DNA of 43,596 bases from Bacteroidota bacterium (GCA_021811615.1 JAJZNW010000100.1:1-43596), one strand, 5' to 3'; numbered from the stretch's first letter, positions 17,774-27,464 are shown. Numbers and translations are program-made. Notes: generated by a model not told the origin, from the sequence alone.

Positions 17774-18588
17774 TGGACCTGTTTCATATCGGGTTTATTC
17801 CCGTCTCGGTAATTGACATTATCGACATCGCGATTGTCGCCTTCATTTTCTACAAGCTTTACCAGGTGATGCGCGGCACCGTCGCTGCGCAGATATTCAT
17901 CGGCCTCCTCATGATCCTTGCACTTTCGTTTGCGGCCCAGGCTCTCGGCATGCGTGCGCTCGGCTGGCTTCTCGGGACGCTTACGAATATCTGGGTCATC
18001 GCGTTCATAGTGCTGTTCCAGCCAGAACTCAGGAGATTGTTCCTTTACTTCGGGAAGAACAGCTTCGTAAGGTTCTTCATTCACATCGATATCAGCGAGA
18101 CGGTGGACGAGATCGCCGACGCCGCTATGGAGCTGAGCAACAGGCAGCACGGCGCTCTTATTGTCATCGTTCGCGGGAGCGCGCTCCGTACCATCATCGA
18201 AACGGGCGAGGAAATACGCGCGAAGGTTTCCAAAGGCCTCCTCGTAACCATATTTAATCCAAAGGCTCCGCTTCACGACGGGGCGGTTGTGGTGAGAGGG
18301 GACACGATTGAGGCTGCCCGGTGCACGCTTCCGTTGAGTTCCACGACGAAGCTCGGCGGGTACGTGCTCGGTATGCGCCATCGCGCGGGGCTTGGTATGT
18401 CTGAACAGAGCGATGCCCTGGTCGTCATCGTCTCGGAAGAAACCGGCACTATCTCCGTGGCCGAAGATGGTGTCCTCAACCGGGGCCTGTCGCCCGAGGG
18501 GCTGCGCCGACGGCTGAAAGAGACACTGCCCAGGCCGTCCGACAAGGGAGCAAAATCGATTCTTAAGCACGCTACCGAAGATGCCTAA
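17773..18588 (+). CDS. cdaA: Diadenylate cyclase, membrane type
   Basis: Makes c-di-AMP from two ATP. Three N-terminal transmembrane helices (about residues 12-31, 40-56 and 70-83) precede a DAC domain. It carries the catalytic motifs DGA (169-171, in PLHDGAVVV) and RHR (202-204, in GMRHRAGLGMSE), then VVIVSEETG. At 271 residues it matches CdaA/DacA. The usual Firmicutes partners cdaR (YbbR) and glmM are not adjacent; instead folP lies upstream with a one-base overlap and a glycosyltransferase overlaps downstream by 8 bases. folP next to a CdaA-type cyclase is an arrangement I recall from Bacteroidota-related genomes. Confidence 0.95.
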   Translation: MDLFHIGFIPVSVIDIIDIAIVAFIFYKLYQVMRGTVAAQIFIGLLMILALSFAAQALGMRALGWLLGTLTNIWVIAFIVLFQPELRRLFLYFGKNSFVRFFIHIDISETVDEIADAAMELSNRQHGALIVIVRGSALRTIIETGEEIRAKVSKGLLVTIFNPKAPLHDGAVVVRGDTIEAARCTLPLSSTTKLGGYVLGMRHRAGLGMSEQSDALVVIVSEETGTISVAEDGVLNRGLSPEGLRRRLKETLPRPSDKGAKSILKHATEDA

Positions 18589-19267
18589 AGTTGCCGTAGT
18601 CATTCCCGCTCACAATGCGGCCCGTACTCTGGGGGAACTCGTCTCCCGAGTGTCCCGGCAGGTACCTCCCGAAAGCATCTTTGTCGTCGACGATGGCTCG
18701 ACGGATGAAACGGAATTCATAGCACGCGACCTGGGGGTCTGGCTCCTCAAGCATTCAAGAAAGAAGGGGAAAGGGGCCGCGTTGAGAAACGGGGCAATGA
18801 AAGCCCTTGAGCTGAACGCTGAATTGATTATCACCATGGATTCTGATTTGCAGCATGACCCGGCTGAAATTCCGGCTTTCCTCGAAGCAGCTCTGCAGTT
18901 CGACCTGGTTATCGGTAAACGGAGCATCTCCACGAAAGATATGCCTGTCCACAGATTTCTGTCGAATACCCTGACATCGCGAATTCTCTCATCGAGAACC
19001 GGAGCCAATATTGAAGACAGTCAATCAGGCTACCGCCTCTATAAGTCGGAAGTGCTGAGGCAGGTAGATTCGAACTGCCGTCATTTCGATTATGAGTCCG
19101 ACATGCTCCTAAAAGCGGTTCTGGCAGGTTACCGGGTGGGATTCATTCCAATCAGGACAATCTACAACGATTCCCTGAGCTACATCAGGGTGATCGACAT
19201 ATTTCGTTTCATCAAAGTGTATTTGAAATCCTTTCCCATTCTAAATGGCAAAATCCGGACTGCTTGA
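18581..19267 (+). CDS. Family 2 glycosyltransferase, dolichyl-phosphate mannosyltransferase-like
   Basis: 228 residues with a GT-A fold: VAVVIPAHNAARTLGELV at the N terminus, VVDDGSTDET, the KGKGAALRNG stretch, and the metal-binding MDSDLQHDP (DxD-type). The DSQSGYRLY and FDYESDMLLKA segments are typical of DPM1/polyprenyl-phosphate glycosyltransferases. No membrane anchor is evident. It probably transfers a sugar to a lipid carrier for envelope glycans, but donor and acceptor cannot be read from sequence. The start ATGCCTAA overlaps the end of cdaA by 8 bases, and the gene overlaps pcm by 23 bases. Confidence 0.88.
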   Translation: MPKVAVVIPAHNAARTLGELVSRVSRQVPPESIFVVDDGSTDETEFIARDLGVWLLKHSRKKGKGAALRNGAMKALELNAELIITMDSDLQHDPAEIPAFLEAALQFDLVIGKRSISTKDMPVHRFLSNTLTSRILSSRTGANIEDSQSGYRLYKSEVLRQVDSNCRHFDYESDMLLKAVLAGYRVGFIPIRTIYNDSLSYIRVIDIFRFIKVYLKSFPILNGKIRTA

Positions 19268-19916
19268 CAAATACCGCGAGGCACGCGAGGAGATGGTACA
19301 GTTGCTCCTCGACCGCGGAATTTCCGACGAGCGCGTGCTCAACGCGATGGCACAGGTCGAAAGACATCTGTTCATCCCTATTCCGCTGCGAAACCATGCC
19401 TATGACGATGCGGCTCTTCCCATCGGCGAAGGGCAGACGATTTCACAGCCGTTCACCGTTGCGTTTATGACTGAATCACTCCATGCCCGGGAATTGGATA
19501 AGGTCCTGGAGATAGGTACAGGAAGCGGCTATCAAACGGCAGTCCTTGCCGCCATGGGCATCAGGGTCTTCACGATCGAAAGGATACCGTCTCTCCTTGA
19601 TAGCGCCAGACGGGTGCTGGACAGCATGAACGTCCGCTACATCTCCAAATCGAGCGATGGCACAATAGGGTGGAAAGAATTTGCTCCTTTCGATGGTATC
19701 GTCGTGACCGCCGGCAGCCCCGGTATTCCTAAGTCCCTTGTCGAACAGCTTAAGGTAGGCGGCAGGCTGGTCGTACCAGTCGGAACGCAGGACTTTCAGC
19801 AAATGAAGATCATTACGAAGACCGGCGAGGGGAACAACTACTCGATTGAGGAAAAATCGGATTTCAAGTTCGTCCCGTTGATCGGAAGGGATGGCTGGCC
19901 CGAACGCAATGGCTGA
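19245..19916 (+). CDS. pcm: Protein-L-isoaspartate O-methyltransferase
   Basis: SAM-dependent repair enzyme for isomerised aspartate. PCMT motifs are VERHLFIPIPLRNHAYDDAALPIGEGQTISQPF, the SAM-binding VLEIGTGSGYQTAVLA (residues 87-102), FTIER, and FDGIVVTAGSPGIPKSLVEQLKVGGRLVVPVG. At 223 residues it is the usual length. It overlaps the glycosyltransferase gene upstream (23 bases) and miaA downstream (8 bases), so all are likely translated from one mRNA. Confidence 0.96.
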   Translation: MAKSGLLDKYREAREEMVQLLLDRGISDERVLNAMAQVERHLFIPIPLRNHAYDDAALPIGEGQTISQPFTVAFMTESLHARELDKVLEIGTGSGYQTAVLAAMGIRVFTIERIPSLLDSARRVLDSMNVRYISKSSDGTIGWKEFAPFDGIVVTAGSPGIPKSLVEQLKVGGRLVVPVGTQDFQQMKIITKTGEGNNYSIEEKSDFKFVPLIGRDGWPERNG

Positions 19917-20859
19917 AAGTGAGGGCATCACAAATCAAAAATTCATAGTTGCTATCGTCGGACCGACTTGCAGCGGGAAGACGGCCGTCGGGATAGAGCT
20001 GTCAAAACTTGTCCCGAGCGAGATAGTCTCCGCCGATTCTCGACAGATTTACAGGCTGATAGATATCGGCACGGCAAAGCCGACGAAGGAGGAAATGTCT
20101 CTAGTTCATCACCATCTTGTCGACATCGCTCCTCTCGACGAAGTTGTTAGCGCAGGGACATACGGTAAGCTGGCTCGTGATGCCGTCGCTGACATCTTAT
20201 CCAGGAATAAGCTGCCGGTCATAGTCGGAGGTTCAGGTCTGTATGTCCGAGCCGTGGTCGATGGACTTTTCGATGCTCCCGAGATCGAGGGCGGGATAAG
20301 AGATGAGCTGAGAATAAGGCTCAAGACTGAAGGGGCAGGGAAACTGCTCGAAGAGCTGAAGCGCGTCGATCCGGATGCTGCTGAAGGACTGCTTCCTCAG
20401 AACTACAAGAGAATTCTCCGGGCCCTCGAGGTCTACCACTCTTCCGGAAGTAAGATATCGACCCTCCGTGTCGAACGTACTCAAAAGCCTGAATTCGAGA
20501 CAATCCAGTTCGGCCTTCTGCTCGAAAGAAAAGACCTGTATAGAAGAATTGAGAAACGCATCGACGACATGATTGAAAATGGTTTGATCGATGAAGTGAA
20601 AGAGCTGCTTCGAAGAGGATTTGATCCTGCCTTGAATTCCCTCCAAACCGTCGGTTACAGAGAATCGATCGGCTATGTGCAGGGGAGACTCAGATTCGAA
20701 GACATGGTAGCTCTAATTAAAATGAACACGCGAAGATACGCCAAGCGGCAGATGACCTGGTTCAGGAAAGACTCACGGATAATCTGGTTGAATGCGGATG
20801 GGCGAACCCCCGACAGCCTTGCTGAAGAGATAAGGGAGAAATTCCAAACCGCCCCTTAG
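19909..20859 (+). CDS. miaA: tRNA dimethylallyltransferase
   Basis: Adds the dimethylallyl group to A37 of tRNAs reading UNN codons. The P-loop is GPTCSGKT (residues 18-25), followed by VSADSRQIYRLIDIGTAKP, HHLVDIAPLDE and IVGGSGLYVRAVVDGL. The family C-terminal YAKRQMTWFRKD is present. I chose ATG 19909 (MAESEG), which overlaps the pcm stop by 8 bases (ATGGCTGA); ATG 19891 would add six residues. A short GCCCC-TTA-GGGGC hairpin (20851-20863) overlaps the stop codon. Confidence 0.95.
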   Translation: MAESEGITNQKFIVAIVGPTCSGKTAVGIELSKLVPSEIVSADSRQIYRLIDIGTAKPTKEEMSLVHHHLVDIAPLDEVVSAGTYGKLARDAVADILSRNKLPVIVGGSGLYVRAVVDGLFDAPEIEGGIRDELRIRLKTEGAGKLLEELKRVDPDAAEGLLPQNYKRILRALEVYHSSGSKISTLRVERTQKPEFETIQFGLLLERKDLYRRIEKRIDDMIENGLIDEVKELLRRGFDPALNSLQTVGYRESIGYVQGRLRFEDMVALIKMNTRRYAKRQMTWFRKDSRIIWLNADGRTPDSLAEEIREKFQTAP

Positions 20860-20872
20860 GGGCTGAAAAACT

Positions 20873-21445
20873 TCACGCGTTTCGAAGCGACTTGATCATT
20901 AGGTCCGCTGCTTCGGCGGCATCTTTCGCTATCTTGACATACTGTGCGCCAATTTCACTTCCCTCGGAGGTAAATTCACCTGTCAGCAGGTCTACCGCGG
21001 GCTTCCAGAAACCGGTTGCGAGTATTATCGGTTTTCTTTCCATCATTTCTTTGCTGATGAGTTCCCAAACCATGGCGAACTCGACAATGGTTCCTGTCCC
21101 GCCTTTCAGGACAATGAAGCCGTCCCCCAGTTCGATAAGCTTCTGTAAGCGTTCGAATATGGTTTGGGTGTGCACCTGGACGTTAACATACCGGTTTGGG
21201 GAAGGCGAGAACACAGCAGAAGTGACGCCAATTATCCTGACATCCGATTCGGAAGCGCCTCTGGAAACCCCTTCCATTATTCCGCGGTATCCACCGGTGC
21301 AAACCGATATCCCATTGGAGGCGAGACGACGGCCGATCAGGACCGCATCTTCGTATTCATGAGAACCCTCAACTGGCTTACTGCTCCCGAAGATCGTGAC
21401 TATCTTTCCGGGGGCAGGGGAGATGGTTTGACCTGGTTCAGCCAC
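20873..21445 (-). CDS. LOG-family protein (TIGR00725-like), putative nucleotide hydrolase
   Basis: Rossmann-like fold of the lysine-decarboxylase-like/LOG superfamily. Visible motifs are IVTIFGSSKP at the N terminus, SVCTGGYRGIMEGVSRGA (a variant of the usual GGGPGxMEA) and LKGGTGTIVEFAMVWE, which matches the PGGxGTxxE active-site motif apart from the first Pro. Characterised LOG proteins release adenine or cytokinin bases from nucleotide monophosphates, but this branch is not well assigned. The frame is open to 21508, inside the upstream gene; I prefer GTG 21445, 5 nt after the lytic transglycosylase stop, giving about 190 residues. It is probably co-transcribed with that gene. Confidence 0.8.
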   Translation of the reverse strand: MAEPGQTISPAPGKIVTIFGSSKPVEGSHEYEDAVLIGRRLASNGISVCTGGYRGIMEGVSRGASESDVRIIGVTSAVFSPSPNRYVNVQVHTQTIFERLQKLIELGDGFIVLKGGTGTIVEFAMVWELISKEMMERKPIILATGFWKPAVDLLTGEFTSEGSEIGAQYVKIAKDAAEAADLMIKSLRNA

Positions 21446-21450
21446 AAGTA

Positions 21451-23586
21451 TCAGTTGTAAATTACGAGCCTCTGACCCGGATGAATATCCGGTGCAGTAT
21501 CGTTCCATTCCCGCAGTTCGTTGAGACTGACTCCGAACTTTCTCGCGATACTCCAGAGCGAGTCGCCGCGTCGAACCCTGTAAATCGTCTTAGAGTCCGT
21601 CGTTTCAGCAAGCATGTTGCCTGACCCCTTGTGCCCTGCCGCGTATGGCGAGCTTACCACAAGGCGGGCGCCGGCCTGTATTCTGCTGCCACCGAGATTG
21701 TTCCAATCTTTGAGATCGGCGACCGTGACTCCATATCGAAACGCAATGCTGCTGAGAGTCTCACCGCGCCGGACAATATGATACCTGGAGTGTGCTGCCG
21801 GCGGATCGCTGTGCCGGACGAGCGATGCTCTTGCTTTCTTGCCGCGGGGGGGATCCGGCGTTACAGCGGCTACCAATAACCTCATCCTCGGCTTAATGAG
21901 TGAGCTGCTCAGATGATTGAGTCTCTTCAGTTTCGCGACCGATATGCCATAGGCCGAGGCTATGCCGCTGAGTGTCTCGCCTCTTCGAACGATATAAATA
22001 CCCGAGTTGCTCCGTCTGATAGAAGGGCGCCGTCCGAACCTGAGCTGGGCTTCGCGCTGGTAGTATGAGCTGTTGACAGGTATGATCAGTCTCATCCCGG
22101 GATATATCCGGCTGCTGCGCCACGACATGTGGTTCGCCATCCTTAGCGATGTCAGACCCACTCCGTAATCGTGCGCAATAGTCCATAGGGTCTCGCCGTA
22201 TCTTACGGTGTGGAACGCCCACGTAAGCCTTTCAGAGGCAGGGAGCTTCTGATAATCTGCCGCAAATACCGGCCCCATTCCTTTTGGTACGAGCAAGGGG
22301 TATCCGTCGTCGCCGTATTCAGGCGGAGTCACACCGTGGACTAACTCAGGGTTCATAGCCATGAGAGAATCATAATCCATGCCCGCTGCGTCTGCGAGGA
22401 CCCTGAGATCGACACTCTCCGGGATCCTGACCGTATCGCATGGCGGCGGTGCCGGTGCGAGACTGTCTGCAAATCCATATTCCTTCGGATTCATGGCGAT
22501 CATCGTGACCGCTATGTACTGAGGTACGTAATTCCTCGTCTCCCGCGGGAGAAACCTTTCAATCTTCCAGAAGTCTCTGTATCCCCCGCTTCTCCAGATA
22601 GCCCTGTTTACTGAGCCTGTGCCGCAGTTGTAAGCCGCAATGGCCAGATACCAGTTTTTGTAATAATTGTACAGATCCTTCAGATGGCTTGCGGCTGCTT
22701 CGGTCGCAAGAACCGGGTTGCGCCTCTCATCGTACCACCAGTTCGATCTAAGTCCGTAAAGAGCACCGGTAGAACGGATGAACTGCCATAAGCCCACCGC
22801 CCTGGCCCACGAACGGGCGTCGGGGTTGAGTCCGCTTTCGGGCATCGAAAGGTACGCGATCTCCGGAGGAAGGGAGTCCGCAATAAAAATCCTCTTCATC
22901 ATCGGAATATATTTGCCTGACCGGTAAATCCATTCCTGCATGTGCCATCTTCCTCGCGTTGTGAAGAACTTCAGGTTCTGTTCGACATACCTGTTCATCA
23001 CGAGCGGCACCTTTCCGGTGGCGAGATGCTCCGGTTTCGGAAACCTTACCCCGTTTACGTTTATCGAGTCGACTATCTGGGACAATTTTTCCTGAAGGGC
23101 AAACACCGAAGTGCCAGGACCAAGAGTCTGGATAGTTGAGATGTACTTCTCGTAATCTCCGATGATCCTCTGGCTGAGGTCCACAAAATCGGAATCGCTC
23201 TCGATGCCGGGGTAATAACTCAGGTCATTAAGAACACTGATTGCTCTTTCAAACTCCACGGCGGATGAATCCTGATTCCCGATTCCCTGAAGCCTGAGTG
23301 CGCTGGCGTATCTCTCTCGCGCGATACCCATCAGCCTGTCCACGGCATCGTCATCCGTTATGATCGAATCAAGCCCATTACGATACAACGATTGAAGCCT
23401 CGATTGTTGCACTATCGCTTTCCGGCTCATTTCGATAGAAGATCTTAAACTCATCGTGTCCAGCGCCGCAAGCCGATCGCCGGATGGCTTCTCGACTCCC
23501 CGATTCGAGGAGCAGGAAAACGAAACGACCGCGAATAGCCCCCCCAATACTAGTAAAACTAAACGATTTCTAAGCATTTGCCTCAT
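21451..23586 (-). CDS. Membrane-bound lytic transglycosylase with four LysM domains (MltD-like lipoprotein)
   Basis: 711 residues. The signal peptide ends in a lipobox (VVSFSC, Cys 25), so it is a lipoprotein. After a helical region (about 30-190), the SLT domain has LPPEIAYLSMPESGLNP with catalytic E250, then GLWQFIRSTGALYGL and YLAIAAYNCGTGSVNRAI. Four LysM repeats follow at about 460-510, 528-572, 605-650 and 667-711, each with V(R/H)RGETL-type starts. It should cleave peptidoglycan in the periplasm, with LysM binding glycan. Two more LysM than E. coli MltD, which has two. It has a strong promoter candidate just upstream and is likely transcribed together with the LOG-family gene. Confidence 0.93.
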   Translation of the reverse strand: MRQMLRNRLVLLVLGGLFAVVSFSCSSNRGVEKPSGDRLAALDTMSLRSSIEMSRKAIVQQSRLQSLYRNGLDSIITDDDAVDRLMGIARERYASALRLQGIGNQDSSAVEFERAISVLNDLSYYPGIESDSDFVDLSQRIIGDYEKYISTIQTLGPGTSVFALQEKLSQIVDSINVNGVRFPKPEHLATGKVPLVMNRYVEQNLKFFTTRGRWHMQEWIYRSGKYIPMMKRIFIADSLPPEIAYLSMPESGLNPDARSWARAVGLWQFIRSTGALYGLRSNWWYDERRNPVLATEAAASHLKDLYNYYKNWYLAIAAYNCGTGSVNRAIWRSGGYRDFWKIERFLPRETRNYVPQYIAVTMIAMNPKEYGFADSLAPAPPPCDTVRIPESVDLRVLADAAGMDYDSLMAMNPELVHGVTPPEYGDDGYPLLVPKGMGPVFAADYQKLPASERLTWAFHTVRYGETLWTIAHDYGVGLTSLRMANHMSWRSSRIYPGMRLIIPVNSSYYQREAQLRFGRRPSIRRSNSGIYIVRRGETLSGIASAYGISVAKLKRLNHLSSSLIKPRMRLLVAAVTPDPPRGKKARASLVRHSDPPAAHSRYHIVRRGETLSSIAFRYGVTVADLKDWNNLGGSRIQAGARLVVSSPYAAGHKGSGNMLAETTDSKTIYRVRRGDSLWSIARKFGVSLNELREWNDTAPDIHPGQRLVIYN

Positions 23587-23604
23587 TCATTTGAGAAATT
23601 CTTT

Positions 23605-23635
23605 CAAATATATGGCCACAGCACGGCTTTGTCAA
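23605..23635 (-). promoter_or_regulatory. Strong promoter candidate for the lytic transglycosylase gene
   Basis: On the minus strand, a perfect TTGACA (23635-23630), a 17-nt spacer, and TATATTTG (23612-23605). This fits both the sigma-70 consensus and the Bacteroidota -7 box TAnnTTTG. The predicted start site lies only about 14 nt before the ATG at 23586. Confidence 0.7.
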
Positions 23636-23731
23636 GAACGAGTTTAACTGCTGGGCGAAACTGGTTATCCGACGACGACTTAGCCCTTGGCTGATCTCAA
23701 TATCGGATTTTTGACGCGATCCTGCAGTGGC

Positions 23732-25393
23732 TCAGAACACAACCGGCTCTTCGTAAACTCCGAAGACTTCCTTCAATGTCTCGCACATCTCGCCGATTGT
23801 CACATATGCCCGCGTTGCCTGAAGCAACTCCGGCATAAGGTTGCTCCCGTCTCCGGCGGCTCGCCTGAGACCTTCGATTGCCTTCCTGACATCCGCGTCG
23901 CTGCGACCCGCTTTTACTTCCGCAACACGCCTGCGCTGCTTGATTTCCACATCCTTCGATATCTCGAGGATAGGAATCGAGATCTGTTCATCCTCCTGAA
24001 CGAACTCGTTTACCCCAACGATAATCTTTTCCTTCCTGTCGAGTTCCTGCTGATACCTGTAAGCTGCTTCGGCAATCTCTCTCTGGAAAAAGCCTTGTTC
24101 GATAGCGGGGATCACCCCGCCGAGCGACTCGATCTTATCAAAATATTCCTGCGCCTCAGCCTCAAGCCTGTTGGTCATGCTCTCAACGAAGTAACTCCCT
24201 GCCAGAGGGTCGACGGTGTTTGCAACCCCGGTCTCGTATGCGAGTATCTGCTGTGTACGAAGCGCTATCGTCACCGCCTTCTCGCTGGGAAGGGCAAGCG
24301 TTTCGTCCATCGAATTGGTATGCAGCGATTGAGTCCCTCCAAGCACGGCGGCAAGAGCCTGGTATGCCGTGCGCACTATGTTATTCTCAGGCTGCTGTGC
24401 AGTAAGGGAACAACCGGCGGTCTGCGTATGAAACCTGAGTGCGAGTGTCCGTGGATTCTTGGCCCCGTACTTGTCTCTCATCCTCCTTGCCCAGACTCTC
24501 CTGGCAGCGCGGTACTTCGCCACCTCTTCGAAAAAATCGACGTGTGAATTGAAGAAGAAGGAAATCTGTGGGACGAATTCGTCGACGTTCAGGCCTGCCG
24601 CGATTCCCGCTTCGACGTAGGCGAAACCGTCTGCAAGCGTGAAGGCGAGCTCCTGCGCCGCAGTCGATCCCGCTTCTCTAATGTGATAGCCGCTCACGGA
24701 TATCGGGTTCCACTTCGGCATCTCCTTCACTGTGTAGCCGAACATGTCGGTGATGATCCGCATCGAAGGCGCAGGTGGATATATCCATTCCTTCTGTGCG
24801 ATGTATTCCTTCAGGATATCGTTCTGGATTGTGCCGCGAAGCTGACTCGGCTTGACTCCCTGTTTCTCGGCGACGACTATGTAAAATGCGAGCAGCATTG
24901 CCGCCGGGGCGTTTATAGTCATCGAAGTCGATACCTTGTCAAGCGGGATGCCTTTGAAGAGAATTTCCATGTCTGCAAGAGAACTTACGGAAACTCCGCA
25001 CACGCCGACCTCACCTTCCGACAGGGGATCGTCTGCGTCTTGTCCCATAAGTGTCGGGAGGTCGAAGGCAACACTCAGTCCTGTCTGCCCGTTATCGAGA
25101 AGGTAGTGGTAACGGCTGTTCGAATCCTCCGGCGTGCCGAAGCCGGCGAACTGCCTCATGGTCCACAACTTTCCGCGGTACATAGTCGCGTGAATGCCGC
25201 GTGTATAAGGAAACTCGCCGGGGAAACCGATATCGTTATCGAAATCCATACGGGCCGTGTCCTCCGGAGTGTAAAGCATATCCACCGGTTCGCCGCTCAC
25301 AGTCGTAAACTTCACCGGACGTGTCTTACTCCCATTGGCTTTGCTCTCCCATTCCCGCTTCCGTCTTTTGAACTCCTCAGCCGGCTGTTTCAT
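23732..25393 (-). CDS. B12-dependent acyl-CoA mutase large subunit (methylmalonyl-/isobutyryl-CoA mutase family)
   Basis: 553 residues covering the CoA-binding TIM-barrel domain only. Signatures are [96 protein letters not shown] and [11 protein letters not shown]. The cobalamin-binding domain (DxHxxG) is missing, so a separate small subunit must be encoded elsewhere. The substrate-selecting positions are F82 (FAGFG) and Q200 (IAQKEW), 118 residues apart. In methylmalonyl-CoA mutase these are Tyr and Arg; Phe and Gln are the isobutyryl-CoA mutase residues. Start ATG 25393 overlaps the preceding gene by four bases (ATGA). Confidence 0.93.
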   Translation of the reverse strand: MKQPAEEFKRRKREWESKANGSKTRPVKFTTVSGEPVDMLYTPEDTARMDFDNDIGFPGEFPYTRGIHATMYRGKLWTMRQFAGFGTPEDSNSRYHYLLDNGQTGLSVAFDLPTLMGQDADDPLSEGEVGVCGVSVSSLADMEILFKGIPLDKVSTSMTINAPAAMLLAFYIVVAEKQGVKPSQLRGTIQNDILKEYIAQKEWIYPPAPSMRIITDMFGYTVKEMPKWNPISVSGYHIREAGSTAAQELAFTLADGFAYVEAGIAAGLNVDEFVPQISFFFNSHVDFFEEVAKYRAARRVWARRMRDKYGAKNPRTLALRFHTQTAGCSLTAQQPENNIVRTAYQALAAVLGGTQSLHTNSMDETLALPSEKAVTIALRTQQILAYETGVANTVDPLAGSYFVESMTNRLEAEAQEYFDKIESLGGVIPAIEQGFFQREIAEAAYRYQQELDRKEKIIVGVNEFVQEDEQISIPILEISKDVEIKQRRRVAEVKAGRSDADVRKAIEGLRRAAGDGSNLMPELLQATRAYVTIGEMCETLKEVFGVYEEPVVF

Positions 25394-26103
25394 CGATTCA
25401 CCTTGTAAGGTCCTTCTCCCGCAGTGTCGGGACTGGCGGATCTCATTTTGTGGAATGAATCCGTTAATGTTCTGAAAACCGCCGCACACATCGTAAGGTA
25501 GCCGATGAAGAATAGCAGCCAATCGTATGTCTTCGGCGTGTAACTCTCCAGGCCTTTTGGGCCGCTGGTAAATAAGATATGAAAAACTCCGGCAGTAAAC
25601 GAGTACAGAACGACAGTGCAACCTATGACGAAGATCGCTATATCTACTCCCCTGATGCGTATGTCCGGCACTCTTCGGTGCAGGACGATTAGTGCCGCTG
25701 AGGCGAATGCGAGCAATGCCGCAATCAAGACGGGAGCGATCACCGGCCCTACCCACATAACAGGTATCAGGAATAGAACGTCGAATGTTGTGAACGACGG
25801 CGGCCAGCCCACGGCAGCCCTCAGGAATACGTAGTAGAAAATATCCCAGATCGCGAATGCATATATGAAGTACATGATTCTGTCGAACTTCTTCTTCCCA
25901 GCAAGCATCGCAACCATCGCGAGCATTATGATAGTCATGGCTTCCCTGACTATCTCTACCATGGCAAGCTGAGGGTCCAGAGTCCTGAGAGGGAAGAGCT
26001 GCTCCGGGTTTGCGAACAACATCTCGCGAAGGTAGATCACAACCGCGGCTTCGACGTATCCCATCGCAATCGAGTAAAAGGTCACTATCGATAATCTTTT
26101 CAT
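25390..26103 (-). CDS. Multi-pass membrane protein, function unknown
   Basis: 237 residues with about seven hydrophobic segments, including [70 protein letters not shown] and [17 protein letters not shown] first segment starts right at the N terminus ([19 protein letters not shown]). Charged and aromatic residues inside segments (YVEAAVV, WDIFYYV) hint at more than simple packing. I do not recognise the family. It overlaps the acyl-CoA mutase gene by four bases (ATGA), so the two are translationally coupled. It is divergent from dxr. Confidence 0.7.
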   Translation of the reverse strand: MKRLSIVTFYSIAMGYVEAAVVIYLREMLFANPEQLFPLRTLDPQLAMVEIVREAMTIIMLAMVAMLAGKKKFDRIMYFIYAFAIWDIFYYVFLRAAVGWPPSFTTFDVLFLIPVMWVGPVIAPVLIAALLAFASAALIVLHRRVPDIRIRGVDIAIFVIGCTVVLYSFTAGVFHILFTSGPKGLESYTPKTYDWLLFFIGYLTMCAAVFRTLTDSFHKMRSASPDTAGEGPYKVNR

Positions 26104-26245
26104 ACCCGAATTTCAAAAAGTCATTCGACTGATTCAATGTTCGAATTGCCACGTTTGAGGAGCTGATAGGCCGTTCAGCCCGTTTATCCTGCGCTGATCG
26201 GTAGTAATCCTTTAGTTTGTCGAGGTTTACGTACTCCTTCGTTTC

Positions 26246-26274
26246 TTGCTTTGCGAAATGGGCTTGTTTAAATT
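26246..26274 (+). promoter_or_regulatory. Candidate dxr promoter
   Basis: TTGCTT (26246-26251), a 17-nt spacer, TAAATT (26269-26274). The predicted transcription start lies about 11 nt before the dxr ATG. The -10 is identical to that proposed for the nuo operon. Confidence 0.45.
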
Positions 26275-26291
26275 GATCCACGGCAAAATTG

Positions 26292-27464
26292 ATGAGTAAA
26301 AGGACAAGTATCGCTATACTCGGCTCCACCGGGTCGATCGGAAGAAGTAGTCTGGACGTTATCACCAGTATGAACGAGCATGGCGAAGACTATCATGTCA
26401 ATTATCTTGTCACGAATAAGAACGTAGATTTGCTTTATCAACAGGTCAAGAAGTACGCTCCTGCCGGTGTCGTCATAATCGATGAAAAGAGGGCCGATCA
26501 ATTCAGATCCTATTTGAACGGCGAGAAACTGAAGGTCTATTCCGGCGAATCGGGGCTCATGGATGTAATGTCTGGGGGCGAATTTGACGTTCTGATAAGT
26601 TCGCTCGTCGGTTTCGCAGGACTGCGACCTACATTGAAGGCCCTGGAAGCTGGGAAGACAGTGGCGCTTGCAAATAAGGAGACGATGGTTGTCGCCGGCG
26701 AGATCGTCAACGAGACTGCGAGCAGGTATCGCGCAACCCTGCTCCCCGTAGACAGCGAGCACAGCGCGATCCTCCAGTGCTTCTCGGGTGAGGGGAAGAA
26801 ATCGGTTGCAAAACTTATTTTGACGGCGTCAGGAGGTCCATTCCTGAATCGGAGCAAAGAGGAACTCGAAAATGTCACTGTGGAAGAGGCCCTCAATCAT
26901 CCGAATTGGAAGATGGGAAACAAGATCACCATCGATTCAGCGACGTTGATGAACAAAGGGCTGGAAGTAATTGAAGCTCACTATCTCTTCGGCTTGCCCG
27001 CCGACAAGATCGACATCGTCGTTCATCCCCAGTCCATCATACACTCGATGGTCGAGTTCGTAGACGGCTCCATAAAAGCGCAGCTCGGCATGCCCGATAT
27101 GAAAATCCCAATTCAATACGCGCTCACGTATCCGGAACGGGTCGAGTCCAAATATCAAAGAATAGATTTCAGCAGGATCGGGCAGCTGACGTTCATGCCG
27201 CCCGACATCGAGAAATTTACTCTTATCAAGTCGGCTTACGAGGCTTTGCGTCAGGGTGGAACCTCTACGGCTATTCTGAATGCGGCAAATGAGGCGGCTG
27301 TCGATCTCTTTCTCAGACGCAGGATCAGGTTCATGCAGATATCAGAGTTTGTCGACGCGGCGCTCGGCGCCATTGAGCCGAAAAAATCTCCCGACATAGA
27401 TGAGATATTCGAAGCGGATCGGGATGCGAGAAAGTTTGTGTATGCGGAGGCGGAGCACGTTTGA
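26292..27464 (+). CDS. dxr: 1-deoxy-D-xylulose 5-phosphate reductoisomerase
   Basis: Second, committed step of the MEP isoprenoid pathway, NADPH- and metal-dependent. The NADPH-binding [13 protein letters not shown] is at residues 11-23. [13 protein letters not shown] and [15 protein letters not shown] are the substrate- and metal-binding region, [15 protein letters not shown] is the flexible-loop region, and [27 protein letters not shown] is diagnostic. At 390 residues it has normal length. ATG 26292 is preferred over the TTG one codon earlier. rseP follows at 72 nt, an arrangement common in bacteria (dxr-rseP). Confidence 0.97.
   Translation: MSKRTSIAILGSTGSIGRSSLDVITSMNEHGEDYHVNYLVTNKNVDLLYQQVKKYAPAGVVIIDEKRADQFRSYLNGEKLKVYSGESGLMDVMSGGEFDVLISSLVGFAGLRPTLKALEAGKTVALANKETMVVAGEIVNETASRYRATLLPVDSEHSAILQCFSGEGKKSVAKLILTASGGPFLNRSKEELENVTVEEALNHPNWKMGNKITIDSATLMNKGLEVIEAHYLFGLPADKIDIVVHPQSIIHSMVEFVDGSIKAQLGMPDMKIPIQYALTYPERVESKYQRIDFSRIGQLTFMPPDIEKFTLIKSAYEALRQGGTSTAILNAANEAAVDLFLRRRIRFMQISEFVDAALGAIEPKKSPDIDEIFEADRDARKFVYAEAEHV

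Noticed and set aside
20851-20863. GCCCC-TTA-GGGGC hairpin between miaA and the LOG-family gene as terminator.
   Set aside because: Five base pairs, overlapping the stop codon, and no T-run on either strand.
25394-26365. 324-codon open frame in front of and in frame with the acyl-CoA mutase, suggesting an N-terminal fusion.
   Set aside because: It is the shadow of the membrane-protein gene 25390-26103, its residue content (Arg/Ser/Cys/His-rich) is unnatural, and family length and the ATGA overlap favour the start at 25393.
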